Of a DNA stretch of 64,000 nucleotides, positions 53,381-63,612 are shown in pieces. The DNA comes from Lysobacter antibioticus. GTDB taxonomy: Bacteria; Pseudomonadota; Gammaproteobacteria; Xanthomonadales; Xanthomonadaceae. The notes beneath the pieces are model-generated. The model was not told where the DNA came from, made no database searches, and was given only the letters and a program-made list of their open reading frames with translations. Both the position numbers and the translations under genes were made by a program. The stretch covers positions 1-64,000 of the forward strand of contig NZ_JMTZ01000025.1 of assembly GCF_000731095.1 (NCBI RefSeq), given 5' to 3'. How positions within the stretch are numbered: position 1 is the first letter of the stretch; every line of letters begins with the position of its first letter.

Positions 53381-54094
53381 ATGGACGCTCGCTCGATGGA
53401 GGCCGCGCGGCGGCTGCCCACGCTGGCGGTGGTGGAAGACGACCGGACATTCCGAGAAGACGTTCTTTTGCCGGTGTTGGCCCATTCCGGGTTCTCCGTC
53501 TTCGGGATGGCGGGCGCGCTGGATCTGTACCGGTCGATGACGCTTCGCTCATACGACCTGGTGCTGCTCGATGTCGGCCTGCCCGATGAGGATGGCGTCA
53601 GCATCGCAGCGCATCTGCGCAAGCTGTCCCCGCGTGTCGGCATCGTCATGTTGACCGGATACGATTCCGGCCCGGACCGGATGCGCGGGCTGCGCGCGGG
53701 TGCGGACGCTTATCTGTCCAAGCCGGTCGATATGGAAGAGGTGGTAACGACTTTGCATAATCTGGCGCGATGGGTCGTGCCGGAGACGAACCCCACGCAT
53801 GCGCGTACGAAGTGGCGTCTGGACGACAGGGGCTGGTGCATCCTGACTCCCGGCGGCGTCGAGATCGAGATGAACCTGGCCGAGCGACAAGTGATGGCCA
53901 TGCTGGCCGCGGCGGCCGGCATTCCGGTGCAGCGCGAGACCCTGATCGCGAGCCTGGTCAAGAATGCCTACGACTTCGATCCGCACCGGTTGGAAATGCT
54001 GGTGCATCGCCTGCGCAAGAAATGCCAGCAGATGGCGGAAGAGGAGCTTCCGCTGCGCGCGGTGCGCGGCATCGGCTATGTGCTCAACTGGTAG
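53381..54094 (+). CDS. OmpR-type response regulator
   Basis: From ATG 53381 (GGGGGAAA upstream) the 237-residue protein has a receiver (LAVVEDDRTFREDVLLPVL, Asp64 in LVLLDVGLPDEDG, YLSKPVDMEEV) and a C-terminal winged-helix Trans_reg_C domain (about 140-235: WRLDDRGWCILTPGGVEIEM, LAERQVMAMLAAAAGIPV, HRLEMLVHRLRKKCQQ and the wing RAVRGIGYVL). The propeller receptor gene begins 41 bases downstream on the same strand and a histidine kinase gene lies beyond on the other strand; these are its likely partners. Confidence 0.9.
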   Translation: MDARSMEAARRLPTLAVVEDDRTFREDVLLPVLAHSGFSVFGMAGALDLYRSMTLRSYDLVLLDVGLPDEDGVSIAAHLRKLSPRVGIVMLTGYDSGPDRMRGLRAGADAYLSKPVDMEEVVTTLHNLARWVVPETNPTHARTKWRLDDRGWCILTPGGVEIEMNLAERQVMAMLAAAAGIPVQRETLIASLVKNAYDFDPHRLEMLVHRLRKKCQQMAEEELPLRAVRGIGYVLNW

Positions 54095-54135
54095 CCGGTC
54101 GCCTCGGCGCCCTGCCGGCGAAGGGAAGACCCAGG

Positions 54136-56484
54136 GTGAGTAGTCTCAAGGCCGGCTTGCGCCTGAGCTTGTCGGCGCTCGCTCTGTGGGTCCTGTGCGG
54201 TTCGGCTTTGGCGTCAGCGGAAGTGCAGCCGCGCTATCGGGTGGGCGTGCATGCCTTCACCGGGGACGATGGCTTGCCGCAAGGCGGCGTCAATGCAGTG
54301 CTGCAGACCCGCGATGGTTATCTGTGGATCGGTACCTTCGGCGGTCTGGCGCGTTTCGACGGCCTGAGCTCCAGGATATTCCGCGCCGAGCCGTCGCTCG
54401 ATGCCTCCGGTCCACGACACGGTCCGCAGGCCGGGCCCGCCAGCGATCGCATCCTGGCGCTGCATGAAGACGAACGCCAGCAACTGTGGATCGGAACCCA
54501 GGACGCCGGTTTGAGCGTGTACCGGCAGGGGACGTTTCGCCATTTGCCGATTTGCGGCGGCACCTGCCAGATCAATGCGATCGTGCAGACGCCCGACCGG
54601 ACGTTGTGGATTCTCAGCAATGTCGGCCTGTTCACCCTGGATCCTCTGCGCCGGCAGTCGACCTGGGTCGATGCGCAACGCACTGGGCACACCCATTTGG
54701 TGCGCGACCGGCAGGGGCGCATCTACGTCGGCGGTGGGGAGGGCTTGTTCGTCCTCGACGATGGGCGACTGCGCCGTCTTGCATTGCCGGCCGGGGACGG
54801 CTGGGTGCAGGTGTTGAAAACCAACGGCGACGACTTGCTGGTCGGCACCAACCGCGCGCTGTATCGCTACCGGCCCGGATCGGGGCAATGGCAGCCCTTG
54901 GGTGTGGCAAGCCCAACCGCGGCGGTAAAGGATGCCGATGGCCGATGGTGGGTGGCGACGGCGCCCGGGCGAATGCTGAGGGAAGACGACAGCGGCTGGC
55001 GGGATCTTCCGGAACTGTTCGGCATGGGCGTGATCAGCCTGGCGCGGGACGACGAAGGCAATCTGTGGTTGGGCACCGGCAGCAAGGGGCTGTTGCGCGT
55101 GCGCAAGCCGGTGTTCGGCTCGATCCCGGCTTCTCTCGGCGGCGTCGACATGGCCGGCCGCGCCGTCGTCGCCGACGGACAGGGCGGCCTGTGGTTCGGT
55201 TCAGCTTGCGGCGGGCTGCGTCGTTGGCGACAGGACGGCAGCCTGCTGCGGCAGCCGGTGCTGCGGGCCGCGGGCGACGAATGCGTCGCCAGTCTGGCCT
55301 TGGATGGCGATGGCGCGCTCTGGGTCGGTACCGCGGAGGGGCTGCTGGTGCGCATCGCCGACGGCCGGCCGACGCTCGTGGGGCAATGGCCCGGGGGCGG
55401 GGCGGTCAATGTCTGGCGACGCAGCGAGGGACGTTTGTTCGTCAGCTCGGGCCGCTCCGTGCTCGCGGTCGAGATCGATGGCGAGCGACGTATTTCCGCG
55501 CAGCGGCGCATCGAAGCGCTGCGCGACATGAGCATCAATGCCATCGTCCCTGCGGCGAGCGGCGGCGACTGGTTCGTCGGCGACCGCGGCGTGTGGCGTC
55601 TGCTCGGCGAGCGGGTGGTCGAGCGATGGACGCCGCGCGAGGGCTTGTCCTCGCGCTTCGCACGCGCCGTGTACGAGGACCGTGCCACCGCCACGCTGTG
55701 GGTGGGCACCTACGGCGGCGGTCTCAACCGGATCCGCAACGGCCAGGTGCAGCGTTACGACAGCCGCAACGGCCTGTTCGACGATACCGTGTCGTGCATC
55801 CTGCCCGACGGCCAAGGGCGCCTATGGCTGGGCGGCAACCGCGGCATCACCGTGTTGCCGACGCCGGGCGACGCCGGAGCCAAGATCGAATCGGTCGGCT
55901 ACGCCGCGGGCGACGGCCTGGTCCCGGCCGAAATCAATGGCGGCCATTCGACCGCCTGCCACCGCGACAGCCGGGGCCGGCTGTGGTTTTCGCTGGTCGA
56001 AGGGTTCGCGGTCGTCGACCCCAAGGATTTTCCGGTGGTGGCGCCGGTGCCGCTGAGGGCCCGCATCGAACAGGTGGCGGTCGCCGGACGCAGCCAGCAG
56101 ATCGCAGGAGATTCCCTGGCCCTGGAGCCGTTCGCGCGCAGTCTGGAAATTCATTACACCGCCATCAATCTGAGCCGGCCGCGCGAAACTTATTTCCGTT
56201 TTCGCCTGCTCGGATTCGATCACGGTTGGGTGGATGCCGGGCAGAACCGCAGCATTCTGTATCCGCTGATCCCGTGGGGAGAGCACCGCTTCGAAGTGCA
56301 GGCGCGCACCCTGGGGGGACGTTGGTCGCCGGTACCGGCCCGTCTGAGCGTGCTCAACCCGCAGCCCTGGTATTTGCGGCCGTGGGCGCTGATCCTGGCG
56401 ACGGCCCTGGGCTTGCTGGTATTGGTCGCCGCCACCCACATCGGCACGAGCCAGGACAGGATGCCGGCGAAGCCTCCGGATTGA
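54136..56484 (+). CDS. propeller (Reg_prop/Y_Y_Y) receptor without kinase domain
   Basis: GTG 54136 follows the regulator gene by 41 bases and starts a signal peptide (SLSALALWVLCGSALASAEV), so the mature part is periplasmic. The 782-residue product has two Reg_prop propellers (about 40-640; blades such as GYLWIGTFGGLARFDG, QLWIGTQDAGLSVY, LWLGTGSKGLLRV, LWVGTYGGGLNRI and LWLGGNRGITVL) and a Y_Y_Y domain (RETYFRFRLLGFDHGWVDAG). One membrane helix ends the chain (WALILATALGLLVLVAAT), followed by only 15 residues. The histidine kinase or other output domain that normally follows is missing. The product may therefore hand its signal to a separate kinase, possibly the one encoded tail-to-tail just downstream. 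Confidence 0.88.
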   Translation: MSSLKAGLRLSLSALALWVLCGSALASAEVQPRYRVGVHAFTGDDGLPQGGVNAVLQTRDGYLWIGTFGGLARFDGLSSRIFRAEPSLDASGPRHGPQAGPASDRILALHEDERQQLWIGTQDAGLSVYRQGTFRHLPICGGTCQINAIVQTPDRTLWILSNVGLFTLDPLRRQSTWVDAQRTGHTHLVRDRQGRIYVGGGEGLFVLDDGRLRRLALPAGDGWVQVLKTNGDDLLVGTNRALYRYRPGSGQWQPLGVASPTAAVKDADGRWWVATAPGRMLREDDSGWRDLPELFGMGVISLARDDEGNLWLGTGSKGLLRVRKPVFGSIPASLGGVDMAGRAVVADGQGGLWFGSACGGLRRWRQDGSLLRQPVLRAAGDECVASLALDGDGALWVGTAEGLLVRIADGRPTLVGQWPGGGAVNVWRRSEGRLFVSSGRSVLAVEIDGERRISAQRRIEALRDMSINAIVPAASGGDWFVGDRGVWRLLGERVVERWTPREGLSSRFARAVYEDRATATLWVGTYGGGLNRIRNGQVQRYDSRNGLFDDTVSCILPDGQGRLWLGGNRGITVLPTPGDAGAKIESVGYAAGDGLVPAEINGGHSTACHRDSRGRLWFSLVEGFAVVDPKDFPVVAPVPLRARIEQVAVAGRSQQIAGDSLALEPFARSLEIHYTAINLSRPRETYFRFRLLGFDHGWVDAGQNRSILYPLIPWGEHRFEVQARTLGGRWSPVPARLSVLNPQPWYLRPWALILATALGLLVLVAATHIGTSQDRMPAKPPD

Positions 56485-56543
56485 GCGACTGAGCGAGTGG
56501 CGACTAAACGCGTGCCGATGAGCGCGCTGCGCGGTCGCGGCGA

Positions 56544-58004
56544 TCAGGGGGCGGCGGCGTGGCGCGTCATGGCCGACTCCGCCGCTACCGCTGTCGAGAT
56601 CTCGTCAGGGCCCGTCCTGTGCGGTGTCTGCGCAAGCTCCCAACCGGCCTCGTCCCGAAGGCCGTCTTCGGGCTCGGCCAGCGGCAAACGGATTCGGATG
56701 CGGGTGCCCGCGCCGGGGGCGCTGTCGGCCGTTATCGCGCCGCCGTGGTCGGCGACGAAGCGATGCACGGTCGCCATGCCGATGCCGGTGCCCTGGTCCC
56801 GGGGCTTGGTGGTGAAGAACGGCTCGTACAAGCGCGCGAGCACTTCCGGCGTCATGCCGATGCCGGTGTCTTCCAAGCCGATGCAGGCGTGATCGCCGTC
56901 GGCCTGAAGCGACAACGTGAAACGGCCGCCCTGCGGCATCGCATCGCTGGCGTTGCTGGCCACGTTCAACAGCGCCAGTACCAGTTCGTCGCGGTCGGCC
57001 TTGACCCACAGGCCCGAGACCGAGGTATCCAGCGATACTTCGATCGCGCGCGGGAATATCGGCAGGATCAACGGCCGCACTTCTTCGATCGCTTCGGCGA
57101 GATCGAAGGTGGACAGGTGTCGCGTGTGCGTGCGGCTGAAGCTCAGCAGGCGCCGGGTGAGGGTGGCGCCGCTGCGCGCCGCCTGGCGTATGCCCGGCAG
57201 CACCGCGTCGATGTCGCCGCGCCGGCCCACCGAGGTGGCGTGGCCCAGGATCACGCTGAGGATGGCATTGAAGTCGTGGGCGATGCCGGTCGAAAGCCGG
57301 CCGATGGTTTCCATTTTCTGCGTCTGCACCAGACGCTCGTAGGCGCGTTCTTTCTCTTCCACTTGGCGCTGCAGCTCCAGGCACAGCGCGTTGAGTTCTT
57401 CGCTGCGGCTGATCGCCCGTCGCGACGACAGGATCAAGCGGTCCAGGATCGCCACCAGGACGAGAAAATTCATCCCCGACAAAAGCAGGTTGGTCGAGGC
57501 TTCCGAGGCCTGCATGGAATCGGTCGCGAGTTGCAGGTCGGTGCGCGCCCCGATCGCGAGTGCGGCCGCATAGGCCAGAGCGGTCCACCAGACCGCGGTC
57601 CTGCCCAGGAACAATCCCGACAACAACAGGGGCAGCAGGTGGGTGATCTGCAGCCCGGACTGCGAGCGCAATCCGTAGGCGTGGTAACTCACGGCCATCA
57701 GGATCACGCCGCCGATGACGGTCAGGCTGGTCGACAAGCGGAACAGCCCGTGGCGCAGCAGATAGAAACACGCCCAGGTGTAGGCGCTGACGATCAGCAG
57801 CAGCCAGTGCTCCGTATAGCCCGCCAGGTCCGGCGCGGCGGCGCAGGAGCCGATCGCCATCAACAGCGTGGTGACCGCGACGACGGCGAGTATCGCTTGC
57901 AGCGCCATCGCGTTGCGTTTGTCGCGCGCCGCGCGGATGGGCACGCGTTGCATCCAGCCGATGAAGCGATGCCAGAGGAGAGGAAGCGATTTGCGAGCGG
58001 TCAT
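56544..58004 (-). CDS. membrane-bound sensor histidine kinase
   Basis: The 486-residue protein has about six membrane helices (35-200: ALQAILAVVAVTTLLMAIGS, LTVIGGVILMAVSYHA, LLPLLLSGLFLGRTAVWWTA, and others), a coiled-coil linker and a kinase core. The core has the His motif LSTGIAHDFNAILSVILGHA, the N-box NVASNASDAMPQGG, DTGIGMTPEVLARL and GTGIGMATVHRFVADHGGAI. The His motif is of the HAHDFNN type used in NtrB-like and hybrid kinases. No receiver follows. It is tail-to-tail with the propeller receptor gene (59-bp gap) and close to the OmpR-type regulator, so the three may form one signalling unit. Confidence 0.9.
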   Translation of the reverse strand: MTARKSLPLLWHRFIGWMQRVPIRAARDKRNAMALQAILAVVAVTTLLMAIGSCAAAPDLAGYTEHWLLLIVSAYTWACFYLLRHGLFRLSTSLTVIGGVILMAVSYHAYGLRSQSGLQITHLLPLLLSGLFLGRTAVWWTALAYAAALAIGARTDLQLATDSMQASEASTNLLLSGMNFLVLVAILDRLILSSRRAISRSEELNALCLELQRQVEEKERAYERLVQTQKMETIGRLSTGIAHDFNAILSVILGHATSVGRRGDIDAVLPGIRQAARSGATLTRRLLSFSRTHTRHLSTFDLAEAIEEVRPLILPIFPRAIEVSLDTSVSGLWVKADRDELVLALLNVASNASDAMPQGGRFTLSLQADGDHACIGLEDTGIGMTPEVLARLYEPFFTTKPRDQGTGIGMATVHRFVADHGGAITADSAPGAGTRIRIRLPLAEPEDGLRDEAGWELAQTPHRTGPDEISTAVAAESAMTRHAAAP

Positions 58005-59132
58005 CGATACGGTTGATGCAGGACAGCGGTTGAAGGCCGGGGCACTCGGGCGTCGCGACGGGGCGGCCGAGCAGCGGTCGGACCGTTCCGATCCGGCGCC
58101 TGCGCGGTCGCTGCGCCGGGCCCGGCAGGAAGGGTCCCCTTCCTTGTATGACTACCGCTAGGCAGCCTAGCACCGCGATCAGACAGGACGCGGACAACCA
58201 CCGCTTCCGGCGAAGAACTGCGATCCGTATCACCCTTCATGCGGCTCCGGGCGGCCGAATCGCGCAAACCCGGCGATCGAATCCTCACCGTGGGTGAGGA
58301 TTCGATCGCCGATGGATACCGCGGCGTATCGGCCCGGCTCGTGTCGGTGGCGGCCGCCCTGCGCAAACCGGCCGACGATGGCCGGCAGGGCTTCGACGAA
58401 CGCCCCCTTGGCCAAGCGCTGTGCCGTCGCGACCCGAGCGCACACGATCCTTGGTCGTCTGTCCGTCATGGACATCGGGCCGCGTACTCGCGTTACGGCG
58501 GGTCGATGCGTCGACGCGCTCAACGCTGGGATGGCGCGCGGCCTGGATGCGATGCCGACGGCCGTCGTCGCCCGCATACGCCCCGCGGCATCGCGGCGGC
58601 GATGTCGAAACAGCCGCGCAAAGTCGACGCACGCTCCGATGCAGACGAGACGGATATCGCGATCCCGCCTGTGACGCAAGGGCGAAAGGCTGAAATTTTT
58701 CGTGAAGCCTGGTGCGTGTAATCGCCATGCCCGGTCACTAGTGTTTGCCACGCAGCGCGCCGCTCCATGCAACACGAGTGCAGGCTTCGGGCCGCCAGGA
58801 CCGGGTCGTGCATCAAGCAGCCAAGCGGCGCACGGGTCGTCACCACGACGCAGGAATCCGGCGCTTGGGTCTGCTTTGTCGGCGGTCGCGGAGCGCGCAA
58901 GCCCTCGGGGTCCGGCACGACGCGCTTAGCGATGGCGCCTGATCCGGAATCCGGCCGAACTTCGTCGAGGGCGCAGCCGTACCGGTCGCACGAGCAGCGC
59001 ACGAGCACTGCTGCGCCGGCACTGCGTCGCCACGACGGCCCTCGCGATGCCTCTCGAAACACTTCACAGGCGACACCGCATCACCTTCATCCCGCGGCCC
59101 ATCGGATTGGCGTGCAACTGGGGAAACGAGTA
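58005..59132. other. intergenic with a 41-bp palindrome
   Basis: About 1.1 kb upstream of the trimeric autotransporter. Overlapping frames on both strands have no start or family resemblance. It contains the perfect inverted repeat at 58271-58311 and presumably the promoters of the kinase and adhesin genes. Confidence 0.5.
58271..58311. repeat. perfect 19-bp inverted repeat
   Basis: Arms CGGCGATCGAATCCTCACC and its exact reverse complement are separated by GTG. There is no T-tract, no gene end nearby and it lies upstream of the kinase gene, so it is either an operator, a structural element or a remnant of a mobile element. Confidence 0.85.
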
Positions 59133-62100
59133 ATGAACAAAATCTACAGCGTGGTATGGAGCCGGTCGCTCAATCGGCTGGTGGTCGCTTCGGAACTGGC
59201 CGCGCCGCGTGGCCAGGCCGCCGGCAGCGGTAACAGGGCTTCGTATTCGGCGGGAACGTTGTGCGCCGGGATCCTGGCCGCGCTGGCGACGATGGGCGCG
59301 GTGGGGTGGGCCCCGACCGCGCAGGCGCAGGCCGTGGATTGCAGCGGGCCGCCTTACAATCTGTACAACGGTACCGCCTCGTGCATGGGCTTGGGCTCGC
59401 GCGCTTCCGGCATCGGCGCCACCGCGCTGGGCTCTCTGGCCACCTCCGACGTGCTTGGCGGGCTCGCCGTCGGCTATGCCTCGCACAGCGCTGCGCAGAA
59501 TTCGATCTCGGTCGGGTTCGGGGCCTATACCACCGGCGTCAATTCCATCTACCTCGGTGCGCGCACCGCGGCCGGTACCGGCTCGCTCGGCGGCGGCTCG
59601 ATCGGCATCGGCACCGACGCGACCTCGGGCGCCGACGGCTCCATCGCCATCGGCACCGTGGCCCGCGCGACCGGGGTCGCCGCGGTTTCCTTCGGCGGCA
59701 GCTCGACCGCGGCCGGATTGCGCAGCGTCGCCCTGGGCTATCAAGCGAACGCGGCGGTGCTCGACACCATCGCCCAGGGCACCGGCACCTTCGCCGGCGG
59801 CCAGAACGCCATCGCGATCGGTTTCCAATCCATCGCGTCCAATCTCAATTCGCTCTACCTGGGCTCGCGCACCGTCGCGGGTACCGGAGCCACCGGCTTC
59901 GGCGCCGTCGCCATCGGCACCGACGTCACCGCGTCCGAGCAATACGCCATCGCAGTCGGGCGGCTGAGCGCGGCCACGGGCGTCGACTCCGCCGCGATCG
60001 GGCCGAGCGCGCGCGCCAGCGGGCCGAGTTCGGTCGCGTTCGGCGCACAGGCCAATGCCTCTGCGCAGTCGGCGATCGCGCTCGGCCTGAATGCGGCCGC
60101 GTCGGGCCTGAGCTCGATGGCGCTGGGCAGCGGCACGGTCGCCAACAACATCAATGCCGTCGCGCTCGGCGCCAGCGCCAGCGCCACCGGGGCCGGCGCG
60201 AGCGCCCTGGGCACCTTGTCCAGCGCGACCGGCGGCAACGCCACCGCGGTCGGCGTCAGTTCCAGCGCCGGCGGCAACTTCGCCTTCGCCGCCGGTTCGG
60301 GCGCCAACGCCAGCGCGGAGAACGCTTTCGCCGCCGGCCGCAACGCGGTCGCCGATGCCGCCGACGCGGTCGCGATCGGCACCAACTCGACCGCCACCGG
60401 CGGCCGCGCGGTCGCCATCGGCGCCGGCAATTTCGCCAGCGGCGACGGCGCGGTGGCGATCGGCGATCCGAACACCGCCACCGGCAACGGCGCGATCGCG
60501 CAAGGCCTCGACAACACCGCCACCGGCAACGGCGCGGTGGCGATGGGCAACACCAACATGGTCGGCGGCGGCGGCCAGGCCGTGGGTGTGGCCGGCATCG
60601 CCGCGCAAGGCGCGGTCGGCATCGGCTTCCAGAACACGGTGGTCGGCCAGGGCAGCGTCGCCATCGGCCACACCAGCAGCGCGCTGGCGGCCGGCGCGGT
60701 GGCATTCGGCGATAGCGCCGCGGCCAACAACGCACGCGACGTGGCGCTGGGCTCGGGATCGACGACGGCGGTCGCGGTCGCCACCCCGAGCACGACCATC
60801 GACGGGGTGACCTACAACTTCGCCGGTGTCGCACCGACCAGTACGGTCAGCGTGGGCACGGCCGGCAACGAGCGGACCCTCACCAACGTGGCGGCGGGTC
60901 GGATCTCCGGTGCCTCGACCGATGCCATCAACGGCTCGCAGTTGTTCGCGACCAATCAGGCGATCGAGGCAGTCGCCACCACCGCCAGCGCCGGATGGAA
61001 CCTCAGCGCACAGGGCGCCAACGCCAGCAACGTGGCGCCCGGCGAAGCCGTCGACTTGCGCAACACCGACGGCAACATCGTGGTCGCGAAGGCCGCGACC
61101 GACGACAACGTCAACTTCGACCTGGCCGACGACATCACCGTCGACAGCGTCACCGCCGGCAACAGCCTGCTCAACAGCAACGGCCTGACCATCACCGGCG
61201 GGCCCAGCATCACCACGACCGGCATCAATGCCGGCGGCCTGGTCATCGCCAACGTGGCGCCCGGCGTGGCCGGTACGGATGCGGTCAACGTCAGTCAATT
61301 GACCGACGCGACGACGGCGGTGCGGACGCACTACTACAGCGTCAACGACAACGGTGCGATCGGCGGCAACTACAACAACGACGGCGCAACAGGCATCAAT
61401 GCCCTGGCCGCCGGCGTCGGTGCGGTGGCCGGCACTGGTGCGGCCACCGCGGTGGGTTTCGGCGCGACCGCCGCCGCCCAGGCCGGCGACGTGGCCCTGG
61501 GCTCGGGCTCGATCACCGACACCGTGGTGGCGACCGCCGGCGACAGCATCGACGGCGTCGCCTACAGCTACGCCGGCACCGCGCCGACCAGCACGGTCAG
61601 CGTCGGCGCAGCGGGTGCCGAGCGCACCATCACCCATGTCGCCGCAGGCAGGGTCTCGTCCGCGTCCACCGATGCGATCAACGGCTCGCAGTTGTTCGCC
61701 ACCAACCAGGCAGTGGGCGCGCTCGGCGGCAATCTGGACCAACTCGGCACCAGCACCGCCGCCTCGCTCGGCGGCAGCTCGGTCTACAACCCGGTCACCC
61801 ATACCGTGACCGCCGGGCTCGCGGTGGGCGGCAACACCTACAACAACGTGCAGGACGCGCTGACCCAGATCAACGACAGCGCGAGCGCCGGCTGGAACAT
61901 CGCGGCCGGCGGCAACGGCGGCAACATCGGCCCGGGCGAAACCCTGACCGTGGCCGCCGGCAGCAACGCGACGGTCGCCTACGACGACGCCACCGGTACC
62001 CTGACGGTGGGCGTGGTGCCGGACCCGAGCTTCAACAGCGTGGTGGTCGGCAACACCACGATCACCACCAACGGCCTGACCATCGCCGGCGGCCCCAGCA

Positions 62101-63455
62101 TCACCAACGTCGGCATCAATGCCGGGGGCACCACCATCACCAACGTGGCGGCCGGCATCAACGGCGGCGATGCGGTGAACCTGGACCAGTTGAACCAGGC
62201 GATCACCGCAGGCTCCACCCATTACTACAGCGTCAACGACGGCGGCATCGCCGGCGGCAACTACGCCAACAACGGCGCCACCGCGACCGGCGCCATCGCA
62301 TCGGGCGTCAACGCCAGCGCTACCGCGGCGAACGCAGTGGCGATGGGCACCGGCGCGACCGCGGGCGACGCCAACAGCGTGGCACTCGGCGCGGGCTCGA
62401 CCACCGCCGCCGCGGTGGGCACCGCCAGCGCCACCATCGCCGGTACGACCTATAACTTCGCCGGCGGCGCGCCGGTCGGAACGGTGAGCGTGGGCAGTGT
62501 GGGCGCCGAGCGCACCCTCACCAACGTCGCCGCGGGACGGTTGTCGGAGACGTCGACCGATGCCGTCAACGGCTCGCAGTTGCATGCGACCAATCAGGCG
62601 GTCAACGCGCTGGATGGCCGAGTGACCAACGTCGAAGGCGACATCGCCAATCTGACCGGTACCATCAACGGCTTCGACGGCCGCATCACCCAGGTCGAAG
62701 GCAACGTGGCCAACCTGACCAACACCGTCAATACCTTCGACGGCCGCATCAGCGGGGTGCAGAACGGCTCCGACGGCATGTTCCAGGTCAGTCAGGAGGA
62801 CGCCGTGGTCAAGCCGCGCCCGACCGGCACCAACGCATCGGCCGGTGGCGACGGTGCGGTCGCGAGCGGCAACAACGCGCTGGCGGTAGGCAACCAGAGC
62901 ACGGCCAGCGGCAGCGCCAGCACCGCCGTGGGCACCGGCGCGACCGCGAGCCACGCCAACAGCGTCGCGCTGGGCGCCGGGTCGGCAACCACGGTGGGTG
63001 CGCAGCGCGGCTACAACGCCGCTTATGTAGGCAGCAGCACCTCTACCGGCGAGGTCAACATGGGCGGCCGCACCCTGACCGGTGTGGCGCCCGGCATCGC
63101 CGGCACCGATGCGGTCAACGTGAGCCAGCTCAACTCCGGCGTGAACCACGCCATCGATCAGTCGAAGGCCTATACCGACGCTCGTTTCGAGCAGTTCGAC
63201 AACGACGTGTGGGCCCTGCGCAAGGACTTCCGTGCCGGCACTTCCTCGGCGATGGCGATGGCGGGCCTGCCGCAGGCCTATCTGCCGGGCAAGAGCATGC
63301 TCGCGGTGGCGGCCGGCGGTTATCAGGGCGAATACGGCATGGCGGTCGGCCTGTCGGGCATCACCGAGAACGGCCGCTGGGTCTACAAGGCCCAGGCCAG
63401 CGGAAACACCGCGCGCGACTGGGGCTTCTCGGTCGGTGCCGGCATCCAGTGGTGA
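59133..63455 (+). CDS. YadA-like trimeric autotransporter adhesin
   Basis: ATG 59133 opens an extended signal peptide region ([20 protein letters not shown]) typical of type Vc autotransporters; the hydrophobic core and cleavage site (APTAQAQA) follow near residue 66. The 1440-residue protein has a long left-handed beta-roll head (repeats like [38 protein letters not shown]), several neck and HANS-type modules ([14 protein letters not shown], four times with variants), a coiled-coil stalk ([20 protein letters not shown]) and the C-terminal YadA anchor (about 75 residues: [18 protein letters not shown], then [10 protein letters not shown]). Three chains form a 12-stranded barrel in the outer membrane and expose the head for adhesion. 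GGGGAAAC precedes the start; upstream in-frame codons are not used. A terminator follows. Confidence 0.95.
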   Translation: MNKIYSVVWSRSLNRLVVASELAAPRGQAAGSGNRASYSAGTLCAGILAALATMGAVGWAPTAQAQAVDCSGPPYNLYNGTASCMGLGSRASGIGATALGSLATSDVLGGLAVGYASHSAAQNSISVGFGAYTTGVNSIYLGARTAAGTGSLGGGSIGIGTDATSGADGSIAIGTVARATGVAAVSFGGSSTAAGLRSVALGYQANAAVLDTIAQGTGTFAGGQNAIAIGFQSIASNLNSLYLGSRTVAGTGATGFGAVAIGTDVTASEQYAIAVGRLSAATGVDSAAIGPSARASGPSSVAFGAQANASAQSAIALGLNAAASGLSSMALGSGTVANNINAVALGASASATGAGASALGTLSSATGGNATAVGVSSSAGGNFAFAAGSGANASAENAFAAGRNAVADAADAVAIGTNSTATGGRAVAIGAGNFASGDGAVAIGDPNTATGNGAIAQGLDNTATGNGAVAMGNTNMVGGGGQAVGVAGIAAQGAVGIGFQNTVVGQGSVAIGHTSSALAAGAVAFGDSAAANNARDVALGSGSTTAVAVATPSTTIDGVTYNFAGVAPTSTVSVGTAGNERTLTNVAAGRISGASTDAINGSQLFATNQAIEAVATTASAGWNLSAQGANASNVAPGEAVDLRNTDGNIVVAKAATDDNVNFDLADDITVDSVTAGNSLLNSNGLTITGGPSITTTGINAGGLVIANVAPGVAGTDAVNVSQLTDATTAVRTHYYSVNDNGAIGGNYNNDGATGINALAAGVGAVAGTGAATAVGFGATAAAQAGDVALGSGSITDTVVATAGDSIDGVAYSYAGTAPTSTVSVGAAGAERTITHVAAGRVSSASTDAINGSQLFATNQAVGALGGNLDQLGTSTAASLGGSSVYNPVTHTVTAGLAVGGNTYNNVQDALTQINDSASAGWNIAAGGNGGNIGPGETLTVAAGSNATVAYDDATGTLTVGVVPDPSFNSVVVGNTTITTNGLTIAGGPSITNVGINAGGTTITNVAAGINGGDAVNLDQLNQAITAGSTHYYSVNDGGIAGGNYANNGATATGAIASGVNASATAANAVAMGTGATAGDANSVALGAGSTTAAAVGTASATIAGTTYNFAGGAPVGTVSVGSVGAERTLTNVAAGRLSETSTDAVNGSQLHATNQAVNALDGRVTNVEGDIANLTGTINGFDGRITQVEGNVANLTNTVNTFDGRISGVQNGSDGMFQVSQEDAVVKPRPTGTNASAGGDGAVASGNNALAVGNQSTASGSASTAVGTGATASHANSVALGAGSATTVGAQRGYNAAYVGSSTSTGEVNMGGRTLTGVAPGIAGTDAVNVSQLNSGVNHAIDQSKAYTDARFEQFDNDVWALRKDFRAGTSSAMAMAGLPQAYLPGKSMLAVAAGGYQGEYGMAVGLSGITENGRWVYKAQASGNTARDWGFSVGAGIQW

Positions 63456-63462
63456 GGGCAGG

Positions 63463-63488
63463 CGCGCCCCGCTTTCGGGCGGGGCGCG
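63463..63488 (+). terminator. terminator of the adhesin gene
   Basis: Perfect 10-bp stem CGCGCCCCGC / GCGGGGCGCG with a 6-base loop, eight bases after the stop; no T-tract, so partial read-through to the next gene is possible. Confidence 0.65.
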
Positions 63489-63612
63489 ATAGCCGACGGC
63501 GAGCGACCGAGTGCCGCTGCGGCCACCGATCCGAAACGTATCAAAACGCCGTCAGGTAGCGCGGATCCAAACGCGCGCGACGATGGCCATCCGTCAAAGC
63601 GAGGAATCATCT

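Noticed and set aside
59900..60740. Short-period DNA repeats that look like a tandem array
   Set aside because: They encode the YadA-head heptad/14-residue repeats in frame; coding explains them.
59064..63149. Very long open frame on the strand opposite the trimeric autotransporter
   Set aside because: It mirrors the GC-rich repetitive coding of the adhesin; the protein is Arg/Gly/Ala low-complexity with no start signal or domain.
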